A stretch of DNA of 64,000 nt from assembly GCA_033675265.1 (NCBI GenBank), contig JAUJYZ010000118.1, positions 399,501 through 463,500 on the forward strand, in the 5' to 3' direction. Source of the DNA: Actinostola sp. cb2023 (taxonomy: Eukaryota; Cnidaria; Anthozoa; Actiniaria; Actinostolidae). The notes beneath the pieces are model-generated. The model had not been told where the DNA came from and did no database searches. It saw only the letters and a program-made list of their open reading frames with translations. The position numbers and the translations under genes were made by a program. This document shows, piece by piece, positions 13,701 through 22,399 of the stretch. Numbering within the stretch: position 1 is the stretch's first letter; each line of letters begins with the position of its first letter.

Positions 13701-16700
13701 AGGGTGATGCTTGTGATAATGTGTATTTACTATGCATTTGGTATTATTGGAATGGAATGCTTTGCGGGACTGAATATGAAAAATTGTTGCAAGTAAGTTA
13801 GACAGTGTATTTCTGGCGCATTTCTTGGAATAACGCTTACAGTCATTCTCGAAAATGTTGTCCGTGCAACATATAGAATCGTTTTCGTATGAGTGGGAAA
13901 TCTACGGTACCGTGGCTTCCTTCCTGGACCAATCAATAAGCATGCAGATGCATCTCATCCAATCAAATTATTTCAATACGGGACGGTACAGTACCATAAC
14001 TTTCCCACTCATACGAAAACAACTCTACTTTTAAAAGAACTATTACTGATCTTCATCATCATCATCATCATCATCTTCGTTCATGCTTAGTAATAGTATT
14101 AGTTGTGTGAATATCTTTTTTATCACTGGTAGGAATACTTCTGTGGAAGAAAGCTTCGAAGAGAATGGTTATTATTATCTGAATAACTTTGATGACCTCA
14201 TACATGCCACGGGTAAGTTGCACGTTGCAATATGACGTGTAACATTGCTGGCAATATGATTGCAGGGTTTGTCCACCTCTGCAATATTGTTGCGAGCCAT
14301 CTTATTGAAGTCCTTTGCGATCCTACTTTGCGCGCAACAAATTCGCGTTGAATTCGTTGCTAGTAATATTGCGCATCATTTCGCGCCGTGTGTCTGTGCA
14401 TTGAGAGTGTTAAACATACGATCATTCAGGATCTGCATGACCCTGTTTATCCAATACCGCAAAGAAAGGAATACAAGCTAAACATGATAGTACAACACAA
14501 GCATTTATTTCCTAAACACCATTCGTTTATTACAGTAACGTTGTTCGAACTCACTGTTGTCAATAACTGGTTTATCATAATGGTATGTACGTCTATTCTA
14601 TAGAGCAGATTTCGCATGACTGTGAAAAACCACGGCGCACGGCACGGATTCATTCGAAATCCTAAATCATCACGGCACGGCACGTCCGTGCAGTAAGTGT
14701 TTCATAGTCATACGAAATCTGCTCTATAGTGGTGTTAGTCAAGTTCTATTCAGACCCTTATCACCATTCGACTTGTACATGGCTTTAGCAACTTACCAAC
14801 CAATCAGTACACACGAATGGATATAACGAAGGGACTACACTCGAGGGGAACATAACGCAGGGACACATATTTCTTCGTTTTGTGTCCACAACGTATCCAC
14901 CTAACACTGATCAAACATGTTTGACATGATGGGTTATGTCTTGGGAACAAAATGTTATTCCTGGGACAATTTCCATTGCTGATACACGAAGAGACTTGGT
15001 GCAATCATGAAAAATTGTCTGTCAGTCTGTCTGCAGGAATATAACACTGCTGTATGCACCCACGATATCTCACCTCGTGTGTATCGACCCTAAAGCTCCA
15101 GTCAAAATATGTGCATTTCTTAGTATTTATTATTATGCAATCGACTTGGTCTGGGCGAATTAAACCTAAAATCTCTTGTTTATAGGAAGGAGTGGTGCAA
15201 CTGACTTCTGATTGGAGTAGAGTGTACTTCATGTTATTCTACGTAATCACCATGGTAATTACTACGACGTGCTATACGTATTTAATACACAAGTCTCCAC
15301 CCCTAACTCTTCCTACCCCTACCCCTACTCCACCCACTTTACCCACTTTACCCCAACCTCTACTCCACCAACTTTACCCACCTTACCCCTACCCCACCTA
15401 CTTTACGCGATCCTATCCTTTGACTTCTATACCCCGCCCTCCCCCAATGAGCCCCCCCCCCCCCCCCCACCCACACACTATCCCATACCACACTTTATTC
15501 CCTCCCCTAGCTCCTGATCAAACCACGACCTCCTATAGAATAGCGAGCTCATCGTTAACTGTTTTAATTAATTCATGTACCGCAACAGGTCGTGATGACT
15601 ATCGTTGTAGCTTTCATTCTCGAAGCCTTCTTGTTTAGAATTCATTATCGCAGAGAACATCCAACAGACGAGGAAAGTAAGTTATAATTTTAAGACGCCC
15701 GCGCGCAATGGTGTCAGCGTGTGACATCAACTAAGGCCCGATTCAAACGCCCATTGTATACGTACATGGGCGAAAATGTAAAGTTCGACGTGTGAATCGG
15801 GCCAAAGGATAGTATTTCTTTATTCCTTACGTCCTGATGTAGTGCAGCCGTCGTAGATTTTTTTTTTTTCAAGATTCGCCCATTTCGTCACGTAGTGTTG
15901 CGTGACGAAATCCCCGGCGGCTGCAAAAGAGACTAGTCCTGATGACGACAGCAGTATTTTAAAAGGGTTTTACGTGGCGTCGTCTTTCCTAAACTTCAAT
16001 AAATCCCACTCGCAGCCGGTTTGCGAAAATCAGCTGAGATGATTTTCAGGTCAAACTAACCTGTCAGACCTTATTTCTCGACCGTGTACAGTTGACATGA
16101 GCATCAAGAAGGAGGTTGAACTAACATATGAGGAGCTCTTGGCTCTCGGCGAGACGTATGTTGTGGGTCTACAGCCCGGCGAAACGGTACTGTATTCAGC
16201 CTGCTGTAAAATTAAATTTTAATTGAATTGAATTTTTAATTTATATTTTGTATTACTTTTTTTTTGTAATCAGGTTTAAATGTATCACACATGCCTTCAT
16301 GCCTTCCTATTATTACATTATATTATTTATTATTTCAAAATAAACCATCTGTCTATCTGCATGGATGAAAATACCTATGTCTTCGCTACACCTATATCTT
16401 CGCCATATCTGTATTACTGGAAAAAACGCACGCTCAGCTCGCACGCTCTTCAAAACTTGGAAATTCTTTGGAATTATCCAAAACCTCCAATAATTCCAAG
16501 GTTTGAAGAGCGCACGTGTTTTCTAGTATGTCTTCACCACAGTAGCTATGTAACAATGCATCTTTGCGGCATAACTAGGTGAGATACAGAGGAAAGAGAC
16601 TCAAGACAAAGATGGATTTAAGCACGAAAATGTACCACGCTGAAATAGAGGTGTGTGTTCGTTTCTAAGTAGAACTGTTTTCAGTGTTTAACTTTACAAT

Positions 16701-17045
16701 CGTTCCCAGTGCTCCCCGGACATCTTTCCATGTGTTTCCAATATTGTCTATTCGCAGACCTTTGTGCGCGTATTAATTTTGCTCTCTTTAAAAATCCAGG
16801 AATGGAAGCGAAACGAACAGATTTTCAACATATCAGACACACTAGAACACATGGAAATCTGTGACGACTCTCTCATTGCTGTGCTTAGTAACCAAGCCGT
16901 CACTGATTCGTTGCCAAGGATGCGACACCTGTCTCCACAAGAAAGAGATTCGTTACCGCCGTCACTGTCAAGATTTGCTCGAAGTATGAGAGCCATTAGC
17001 AGGCGCGGGAAGAGAAACGTTAACTCGACAAATGCTGTCGTATGA
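2..17045 (+). CDS. TPCN1: Two-pore channel protein, TPC1-like (5' end probably outside window)
   Basis: Endolysosomal two-domain (2x6 TM) cation channel of the TPC family. Exons read by eye: 2-170, 1452-1531, 5216-5425, 6147-6260, 7506-7636, 7752-7840, 8156-8190, 8849-8907, 9450-9549, 10136-10252, 10382-10445, 10529-10589, 10835-10886, 11023-11101, 11264-11308, 11377-11433, 12038-12106, 12294-12366, 12889-12996, 13234-13305, 13703-13792, 14133-14212, 14536-14582, 15186-15254, 15589-15676, 16092-16186, 16758-17045. All junctions are GT-AG and phases agree; the total is 2541 nt, giving 846 visible residues (vertebrate TPC1 is about 816). Domain I filter region reads [13 protein letters not shown]. 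Domain II S4 reads [20 protein letters not shown], and the second pore reads [16 protein letters not shown]. The first exon is open to the window edge; an ATG at 17 is a possible start. The last exon could also begin at an in-frame acceptor before GAATGG (16800). TPC1 rather than TPC2 rests on remembered similarity. Confidence 0.93.
171..1451. other. TPC intron 1: no gene, simple and dispersed repeat
   Basis: Intronic. The stretch 898-1020 carries the motif ACAAACACTAAAAGTGTG and a TATTGTTTTCTATTGTTT run that recur at about 4861-5070, so both are fragments of one dispersed repeat. A C-rich tract lies at about 1060-1135. Nothing coding was seen. Confidence 0.6.
1852..1950. repeat. Poly-G tract interrupted by CTATAGG units
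   Basis: Nearly 100 bp of G-runs (up to about 20) punctuated by CTATAG at least four times, inside TPC intron 2. It is a low-complexity satellite with G-quadruplex potential on this strand; the assembled length is probably unreliable. Confidence 0.85.
2031..3437. repeat. Inverted pair of purine/pyrimidine-rich repeats (arms 2031-2153 and 3309-3437)
   Basis: The left arm begins GCCTGCGTAGCGGCGTACGG and ends at a CCCCACATTCCTC stretch. The right arm is its reverse complement (GAGGAATGTGGGG to CCGCTACGCAGGC). The arms are G+A-rich and lie about 1.15 kb apart in TPC intron 2. They are either two opposite copies of one MITE or the ends of one larger element. Between them, 2841-2960 contains a fold-back (AGACTGATTCCATAAG and its inverse) of a family that recurs near 32925-32985. 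Confidence 0.7.
3474..4606. mobile_element. DNA transposon remnant with ~30-bp terminal inverted repeats, carrying a nested insertion
   Basis: The ends TATATAAAGTGGTTGGGATG (left) and CATCCCAACCACTTTATATA (right) are exact inverses. Inside are several irregular copies of CCTAAGAGGTACCA (about 3524, 4397, 4487, 4540, 4565). It is interrupted by the element at 3558-4369. No transposase ORF was recognised, so it is non-autonomous. Confidence 0.75.
3558..4369. mobile_element. Non-autonomous DNA transposon, CAGG... ends, 5-bp target duplication
   Basis: TIRs are CAGGCCCGTAGGA and its imperfect inverse (TGCTACGGGCCTG). It is bounded by the direct repeat GCATG at 3553-3557 and 4370-4374. An internal hairpin (GGTGCACCTTCGGTGCAC, about 4295) resembles one in the 38292-38793 element, which also has a 5-bp duplication and CAGG ends. 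An hAT-like relationship is inferred from the ends only. Confidence 0.75.
4722..4799. repeat. AGC/CAG trinucleotide microsatellite
   Basis: About 20 consecutive AGC units with flanking GTAGCAGCAG variants, in TPC intron 2. On the minus strand it would read as poly-Ala, which is not a gene. Confidence 0.9.
5328..5569. repeat. 121-bp tandem duplication covering the 3' half of TPC exon 3 and its donor site
   Basis: Unit 1 (5328-5448) and unit 2 (5449-5569) differ at only about two positions. Each contains the end of exon 3 and the donor CCCG|GTAAGT. As 121 is not a multiple of 3, using the second donor would shift the frame into a stop; the first donor must therefore be used for a functional channel. 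Confidence 0.85.
6476..7111. mobile_element. 636-bp near-perfect palindrome (fold-back element) with tRNA-like arm ends
   Basis: Two arms of about 275 bp are separated by a spacer of about 80 bp around 6755-6835. Outer ends are TTAAGGTACCAGGGG and its inverse. Both arms contain GGACGAGTGGTTAGCGCGCT or its complement, which resembles the D-arm/A-box of a tRNA (TGGTTAGCGC). No B box or coding region was seen. It lies in the TPC intron between exons 4 and 5. Confidence 0.85.
7855..8066. mobile_element. MITE, family with TAGAGTCGTTTTCGTATGAG ends (copy 1)
   Basis: TIR of about 25 bp starting TAGAGTCGTTTTCGTATGAG and ending in its inverse. The interior contains CAACCAATCA-type motifs. The ends coincide with TA, consistent with a TA target duplication. 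Related pieces are at 8090-8115 (terminal fragment), 8217-8362 (left end lost), 13017-13186, 13873-14027, 14601-14728 (variant) and 58692-58879. Confidence 0.85.
8217..8362. mobile_element. MITE fragment, TAGAGTCG family (left end missing)
   Basis: The interior and right end (TTCCCACTCATACAAAAACG) match the 7855-8066 element; the left inverted repeat is absent. It lies in a TPC intron just after the 35-nt exon 8156-8190. Confidence 0.65.
8483..8786. mobile_element. MITE with long TIRs (CCAATATATACCTATTCCAA)
   Basis: Outer ends CCAATATATACCTATTCCAA and its near-inverse. An inner inverted block GAAAGCAACAAGCAAGAAGC recurs inverted near 8715-8750. About 304 bp, without an ORF. It lies in a TPC intron. 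Confidence 0.8.
9713..9788. mobile_element. Short hairpin MITE (TTGTTCGAAAGGTGATTAG)
   Basis: TTGTTCGAAAGG and its inverse CCTTTCGAACAA flank a short AT-rich centre, next to GGGCC. The ends resemble those of the 46518-46666 element (CCCCGGTTGCACGAAAGG), suggesting a common family. Confidence 0.6.
11447..11945. repeat. GAAT/GGAA-type tetranucleotide satellite
   Basis: About 500 bp of imperfect GAAT, GAAC and GGAA units in a TPC intron. Because 4-mers keep frames open, the minus strand shows long Ser/Phe/His/Ile-rich ORFs that are artefacts of the repeat. Confidence 0.92.
12441..12729. mobile_element. MITE with ~40-bp TIRs (GTGTGACTACACCAACCAAG)
   Basis: TTACAGTGTGACTACACCAA at the left and the inverse ending GTAGTCACACCGTAA at the right; the inverted repeats continue through GGCCACCCAAACAAATTTT. 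There is no ORF. It lies in a TPC intron. Confidence 0.85.
13017..13186. mobile_element. MITE, TAGAGTCG family (copy)
   Basis: Starts TAGAGTCGTTTTCGTATGAG and ends CATACAAAAACCACTCTA. Same interior motifs as the 7855-8066 copy. It lies in a TPC intron. Confidence 0.82.
13386..13565. repeat. Dispersed repeat with GCAATATTGC / GATTGCAGC motifs
   Basis: Contains GCAATATTGCGCGCAATATT and ATGATTGCAGCATGTATCCA. Similar or inverted sequence occurs at about 7116-7205 and 14218-14410, so this is a dispersed family, probably MITE-derived. Boundaries are not resolved. Confidence 0.55.
13873..14027. mobile_element. MITE, TAGAGTCG family (copy)
   Basis: Starts TAGAATCGTTTTCGTATGAG and ends CATACGAAAACAACTCTA, with the same architecture as the other copies. 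It lies in a TPC intron, and a short ATC microsatellite follows at 14052-14075. Confidence 0.82.
14601..14728. mobile_element. MITE, variant of the TAGAGTCG family
   Basis: TIR TAGAGCAGATTTCGCATGAC and its near-inverse ending CATACGAAATCTGCTCTA. It is shorter (128 bp), with a CACGGCACGG interior like its relatives. It sits 18 bp after the exon ending at 14582, close to that donor site. Confidence 0.78.
15296..15480. repeat. C-rich pyrimidine satellite (CCCTACC/CACTTTAC units)
   Basis: Irregular CCCCTAC and CCACTTTAC units with a run of C at about 15453-15470. The Pro/Thr/Tyr-rich ORFs through it are repeat artefacts. Confidence 0.85.
15731..15806. mobile_element. Short MITE (GGCCCGATTCA ... 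TGAATCGGGCC)
   Basis: GGCCCGATTCAAACG at the left and GTGTGAATCGGGCC at the right are inverses around an AT-rich centre of about 50 bp. It lies in a TPC intron. Confidence 0.65.
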
Positions 17046-17500
17046 CAGTGTCAAAGTAAAACGATCTGCCGCTGACCATGCCTGTGTGCACAGTCGTCTC
17101 ACGATAGAGACAATTCCATCGCGTACGTCGCATGCCTGCAACTCAGAAAATACAGAGAAAAAGTAGAGCACGCTGAAATTTCCCGAGAAACGAAAGAGAA
17201 GGTAGACAAAAAGTATATACGACATAGCAAAAGAACTGTTATTAATGTACATTTGTTTTGCAACTTTATTCAATAGATCTTTTGTATATATATATATAAA
17301 ACATAATTAATTACAAAAATGTGGGAATTTACAATAGTAAGTTAGCTAGGTTTTAGAATCATTGTTTTACAATATTAAAATATTGTAAAGCGTTATTGTT
17401 TTTTTTTTAGTAGAAATGACGCTTATACAAATAAACATTATTATTATTTGATTTAGGAATATATGATCAATTTCAGATGCAAATTCAGAAGAAAATTTAA
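17046..17500 (+). other. TPC 3' UTR region
   Basis: Non-coding sequence after the TPC stop with a TA microsatellite (17285-17299), an inverted AATATTGTAAAG stretch (about 17370-17390), and a polyadenylation-type AATAAA at 17430-17435. No other gene was seen. Confidence 0.5.
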
Positions 17501-17633
17501 TAGTTAGACTTGATATAATTATATTCCCGTCATGAATTGGATGGATGGAGGGGTGGGAGGGGAGGGGATGGAAACTCCCTTCGTTCCCCTTCCCAGCTTT
17601 TATTTATAAATATGAACAAAGTGCATACGGATT

Positions 17634-17965
17634 TGCCCCCATGACACAGGCAGCCCAACCATTCCTTTTGAGGCTACTAAATAATTCAATAAAATGATAT
17701 TTGCGTCTTTTTTGATGGGTTTCCTGTGGTAGAGCGCACGCGCAATGCGTATTATGTCGGGCTTCCTGTTGGAGGCCCTGTTGAGTAACGTCCTATGTTG
17801 GGCTTCCTGTGTGCGTCCCACAAGACCCGTCCGTATAGTATATTGAACATCAGCGCGAGCGCGCCCGCTCTACCACAGGAAACCCATAAAAAGACGCAAA
17901 TATTATTTTATTGAATTATTTAGTAGCATCAAAAGGAATGGTTGGGCTGCCTGTGCCATGACGCA
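17634..17965. mobile_element. Fold-back element, ~100-bp arms
   Basis: Arm 17634-17734 (CATGACACAGGCAGCCCAAC through GGGTTTCCTGTGGTAGAGCG) recurs inverted at 17866-17965. The short spacer contains TCCTGT-rich sequence. There is no ORF. Confidence 0.78.
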
Positions 17966-18112
17966 CCAACCGTTTATAGCATACCACGATTTCAAACCTT
18001 TATAACTCGCAAATGCAAAGTCCAAAACACAAAATACTGAAACATCCCACTATTCACTTCATATATGTAATCGAATTTCAAAAGAAACATTTTCGCTTCA
18101 TATGACCTTTAA

Positions 18113-18290
18113 GCCGAATCTATACGAGCAAATTTTCCTTGACAAGTTTTCCTTGACAAGGAAGACTTGCTCGTGTAGACGACAAAAACATCGCCAATAT
18201 TTCCTTTTCAAGGAAAACTTGCTCGTGTAGATGACAAAAAATTGTTAATTTTTCCTTGTCAAGGAAAACTTGTTCGTATTTGCGGCTTAG
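18113..18290. repeat. Repeat built of TTTTCCTTGACAAGGAAAAC blocks
   Basis: Three to four copies of a block containing TCCTTGTCAAGGAAAACTTG and CTCGTGTAGACGACAAAAA, bounded by AAGCCGAAT at the left and TGCGGCTTA at the right. It is probably a MITE with internal tandem copies, lying between TPC and the charged-protein gene. Confidence 0.65.
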
Positions 18291-18481
18291 GAAATTGATA
18301 TAGTGGTGGAGTTATCTAAAGTTACTCCGAATCTTTGGAGGTTTGGTCCCTCAAATTTTGTATACTACTCCCCTTCGCAAGCCATTTTAGTGTTGTCACA
18401 CAACGTCAACACATTGCGTGACAACCCTATAAACGGTTGCCAAGGAAACTAGTATTTGACTAAATTTGTGAAATAATCATA

Positions 18482-18626
18482 TAGAGTGCAGTCCATATGT
18501 CCGTGAAACAGTACTAACTAATTAGTACTAAATAGCACTGATGAAACAATAGAAAACAATAGAAATAACACTATTTAGTACTATTTAGTAATAGTATTAT
18601 TTCACGGACATATGGACTGCACTCTA
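18482..18626. mobile_element. MITE with perfect ~27-bp TIR (TAGAGTGCAGTCCATATGTC)
   Basis: Left end TAGAGTGCAGTCCATATGTC; the right end is its exact inverse, continuing through CGTGAAA. The interior contains AATAGAAAACAATAGAAAT, also found at about 955-985 and 5040-5070. The TA at both ends is consistent with a TA duplication. Confidence 0.85.
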
Positions 18627-18792
18627 TTATTTGTTGTGTTCTTGCTCTAGCAGTTTTCAGTACTAACAAGCTACGATGCAGCATTTCATAGACCTAGTTT
18701 TTTCACATGAACATTATTACTTATTTTAATACGTAATAAAACCGGAAAGACGATCAAACAGACAACAAGGATTTGTTAAACATAATTTAACG

Positions 18793-18798
18793 TTTATT
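18793..18798 (-). terminator. Candidate polyadenylation signal of the CaaX-protein gene
   Basis: AATAAA on the minus strand, about 345 bp after the stop codon at 19142. Assigned only by position. Confidence 0.35.
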
Positions 18799-19141
18799 TT
18801 TTTGCCATGAATTTTGTACACAATCAAGGAAATATTCAATGCAATGACAATAATGAATGATAATGATAACGATATTTTTTATCTTTTCTTGTACTTTGTA
18901 TTTTTTTTTATTTATGTGTATAAACTTCTCACTGAATAACAGAACAAAATATCACCGTCCGTCATTCAGACTCTGAGTATTTAAACTTGGCAAAATGACT
19001 GCGTGGAACATACTTTGATGCTCACATATATTATTTAAAATGGATCAGTTAGCGCTGTGATGATGGCACTATGCGCAAAACTTTCTCAAACTTCGATTCA
19101 CAGGAATAAATGTACTAATAATAATTATTAATTATCGTGAC

Positions 19142-22034
19142 CTACATGACAAAGCAACGAGACTTACGATTGTCCATCAGTTCTATATGTCTCAGGAAAT
19201 CCTGAGAAATCTCTAAGGACTGGTCTATCAGAATATAGGTATCCACCATGGCTTTCGTCCTCACAGACATCTCAAAACTCCTTCCGGATTTCGCACAAAC
19301 GGGTGACAAGGAACGGTTCACATTCGGTATGTCGTCGGACTGCTTCGAGGTGACTTCGGATTGCTTTGTGACATCTTCGAGTTTATTAGATTCTTCTTCA
19401 GGAGGCTTTGGAACTTCGGATTGTTTCGTTTCTACTTCATCCATCTCTACATCATGTTTTTCTTGTGTTGGTTCAGACTTTACTTCCGGTCGTTCTTCAG
19501 TGACTTCCGGTGTCTGGATCTCCGCAGAAGGTAACTCGTGGATTTCAAGCTCTTGCGCGATTTCTTGTCCTTGTTCGACCGGTTCATCTCTCTCATCTCC
19601 TAGCATGGAATTCTCTTCTTCCATCTCGATGAGTGTAATTTCACTTACGCTTAGGCTGCTATCATCAATCTCTTGGTCGTTTTCTTGAGCAATAACTTCT
19701 TCCGGTTGCACAATTTCTTTGTCTTTTCCCGCTGACTCATCCTCCACATCTGGCTTAATTTCCTCCGCCATACTTTCAATTTCGTTGTCTTTTTCAACGT
19801 TTTCTGTGGCTTGGTGTTCTGTTATATCTACATCCTCGACTTGGCTAGATCCCTCCTCAGTTTGCAGTTCTTTATTGTCTGACATTTCTTCATCTTTAGA
19901 ACTGGATTCTGTTTGTTCTTGTTCAGTTGGTTCCGTTGTAGAATCCTCCATCTTTTCGTCCATTGGAAAACTAACATTAGGTTCTTTATCTTCTTCTGAA
20001 GGTTCTTCGTGTGTTTGCTCTGAGCTTCGCACGTGATTCATTAACTCTCTCAGAACATCATTCATGACAGCGCGACACATCGAGTACAGATCTCCTTTCT
20101 CTTCTTCTTTGTCTTCTGATTGTTTTTCATTACCATCTCCGACAGCAATCTCGTCTTTGGAGAGATCTTCACTGCTTTCTTTAAAATATTTACTGACATC
20201 TGCTTCTTCCACTGCTTGCTTTTCGGTGTTATCTTTTGGTTGTTCTTCGTCTTTCTTCATTTCTTTTTCGGTCTCTGCTCCTGCAATGGATTTAGACTCA
20301 GACGATTTCCTTTTCTTCAAAGCTTTGGGCAGTTTCAAGCCCAGCACACTCTTCTTTCTCTTGGATGAACTTTCTTTGGATTTTTCTTCAGGTTCAGAGT
20401 GTTCAATAACATCGTTTGTTGTGGAGCCATTGTTGGCTAACAATGGACTACTAATCTCTGATTTTTTTCGTTCTTCGGCTTTCTCATCTTTCTTTTTGGA
20501 AAGTTTGCGAAGAAAGCGCTTCTTTTTCTTTTTGGGCTTGGTTTCTTGCTCCTGGCTTTCATTCTCCTCTGCAGTCATGTCACCTGTTGCACTTGGTTGC
20601 TCTTCGTCGTCCGTCTTGGCATCCTTTTGTTCAATATCGCTTGTGCTTTCAAGTGGTTCATCAATGTTCTCATTGTCCTGTTTTTCCATGGGCGCGTTTT
20701 GAATAACTAAGTCAGCTTCATTAGCGGCGCTGCTGTTGTTTTTGTCATCAGATACAGAGTTATTTTCGTCTTGTTCGTCGACGAGTTGCTCAGGTTCAAG
20801 ACCTCCGCTCTCTGCTGTTTCTTTTGGAATGTCCTTTATTTGCTCTTGATCAATGACAGCATTAAATGGTTTCAGCGATGTTTCTTCACCAAAGCTGGCA
20901 GATCTTCTGCGCGGTTCAGGTTCAGCACACAACTCATCGTCGTGGTACTTCACTTTCTCTGCAAAGCTCACAGATCTCTTTCGCCGTTCTTCTTTGGACA
21001 GAGGCGAACTTTCGATGTTTACATTCTCTTCAGCATTGTTCCCTTCATCAGCTTTCAACACATCGCTATCTGAGTGGATTTCGGCCAACTCGAGAGCATC
21101 AGATTTCTGCTTTGTTTCTGTTCCTTTTGTTGACTTGGAGCTTTCTGTATCGGTCGCCTCATTCTCGGCACCAGAACCATCTTTCTTTTGCTTAAAACTC
21201 GCCCAGCGTTTGAATTTCTGAGTTCTAGAGGTTTTTTCCTTGGCAGTCTTGTCAGCTGATCCTTTTTTTTTTTCTTTGACATCTGCTGAGGGAGCGCTTT
21301 CAGACTTTTCGTCTTTCTGCGATGAACTAGTTTCTGCATCGGTCATTTCAGTTTCTGAGTTCATCGCTGCTTTAGGAGCTTCGTCGTTCTCAGGTGCGAT
21401 TTCTTTCTCGTCTTTCTTTTCATCCTGCGCAGATTTGTCTGATTCCTGGCTTGTGGATCTCGACTTCTTTCTCTTTCTCCTGAAAGACAGCGACCGTTTC
21501 TTTGGCTTTTCCTGCTCGTCTTCTTTGTAGTCGCTATCTGGCCTTTCATTGACCTTTGCACCACTTTTCTCCGGTTCTTCGTTCATTTCTTTGTCGGACA
21601 TTGTTGGTTGCTGAGTACTGCAAGCTTGGCTGAACTGAGCATTAATGCGCTCTGTCGATTCCTGCAGTGAGCCTATATAATAATCACAACACGATATAAG
21701 CTTTTTATTGTTCGCTTGCCAAGGCAAATATTTTATTGTATTATCGCTTACCTGTCATCGCTTTGGAGTTGGTCGACACGAGTATTTCATTGCTTGGGTT
21801 GTTGGTGGATTGTGGATTCGTATTCTCGCTCTCGGTCAAGGCCAAACCAGAACTAGCAGCAGAAACTGCATCACTTTCGGGCACAGTTTGAGTCGCTGTT
21901 TTGGCATTTTCCTTTTTCATTTTCTTCTTCTTCGGTTTCTTTACCATTTCTTCTCCTCCTTTTCGACGTGTGGCTCCTAGCGCTGCCTTATATTTCTGAA
22001 TCTGAGTCAAACTGTCTTCGCCTTTCGTGGCCAT
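19142..22034 (-). CDS. Highly charged low-complexity protein with C-terminal CaaX box, 937 aa, two exons
   Basis: Exon 1 is 22034-21752 (ATG at 22034) with donor ACAG|GTAAGC; exon 2 is 21672-19142 with acceptor ATATAG. Phase 1 to 1, total 2814 nt. I do not recognise a named orthologue. The protein is rich in Glu, Lys, Asp and Ser. It alternates acidic stretches with basic patches carrying phosphorylatable serines: KKRSLSFRRKRKK, RKRSVSFAEK, RRRSASF, KFKRWASFKQKK, KKRFLRKLSKKK. These RxxS-aromatic patches resemble MARCKS-type effector segments. It ends KSRCFVM: a Cys-aliphatic-aliphatic-Met CaaX with adjacent basic residues, predicting farnesylation and membrane attachment. The only longer non-acidic stretch is GDLYSMCRAVMNDVLRELM. 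The neighbour at 24159-25202 has the same composition. The function is unknown; a membrane-associated scaffold or phospho-switch protein is inference. Confidence 0.8.
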
Positions 22035-22177
22035 TATTCAAATGAAGAGAAAATATCGCTCAAATAGCTCCCTGCCAAACGATGTTACAGGTCAATGAGT
22101 TCCCGTGCAACTACCGGCTGGAATTGTTTTTTTCTAGTGTTATTTTGCTGACAATAACAAAATGGTGATAGCTATTG

Positions 22178-22185
22178 TGACGTCA
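22178..22185. promoter_or_regulatory. Palindromic CRE-type site TGACGTCA upstream of the CaaX-protein gene
   Basis: Perfect CREB/ATF palindrome about 145 bp upstream of the ATG at 22034. A regulatory role is inference from position. Confidence 0.4.
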
Positions 22186-22399
22186 CACCCCACGGGATCG
22201 TGGCGTGATTGACAAGTGAAGTGCTTGAGTTGGCTCGTGCCTCGATCACGTGTTTTCTTACAAAGAACAATGGTAAATAGACCAGCGCCATCAGCGGGGA
22301 GAAAATGAAATATCGACACTTTTGAGTAGATTCTTCGTTTCTCTCAACAGTAACAAGCAAAAATGAGAGACGACATAATTTGAGATCTGACAAGATAAC

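Noticed and set aside
15192..15638. 148-aa Pro/Thr-rich plus-strand ORF
   Set aside because: It joins TPC exon 15186-15254 with the intronic C-rich satellite; the real exon ends at a GT donor.
19248..21530. Several plus-strand ORFs of 80-210 aa rich in Ser/Phe
   Set aside because: Antisense shadows of the Glu/Lys-rich minus-strand gene; the antisense of GAA/GAG/AAG codons gives Phe/Leu/Ser without stops.
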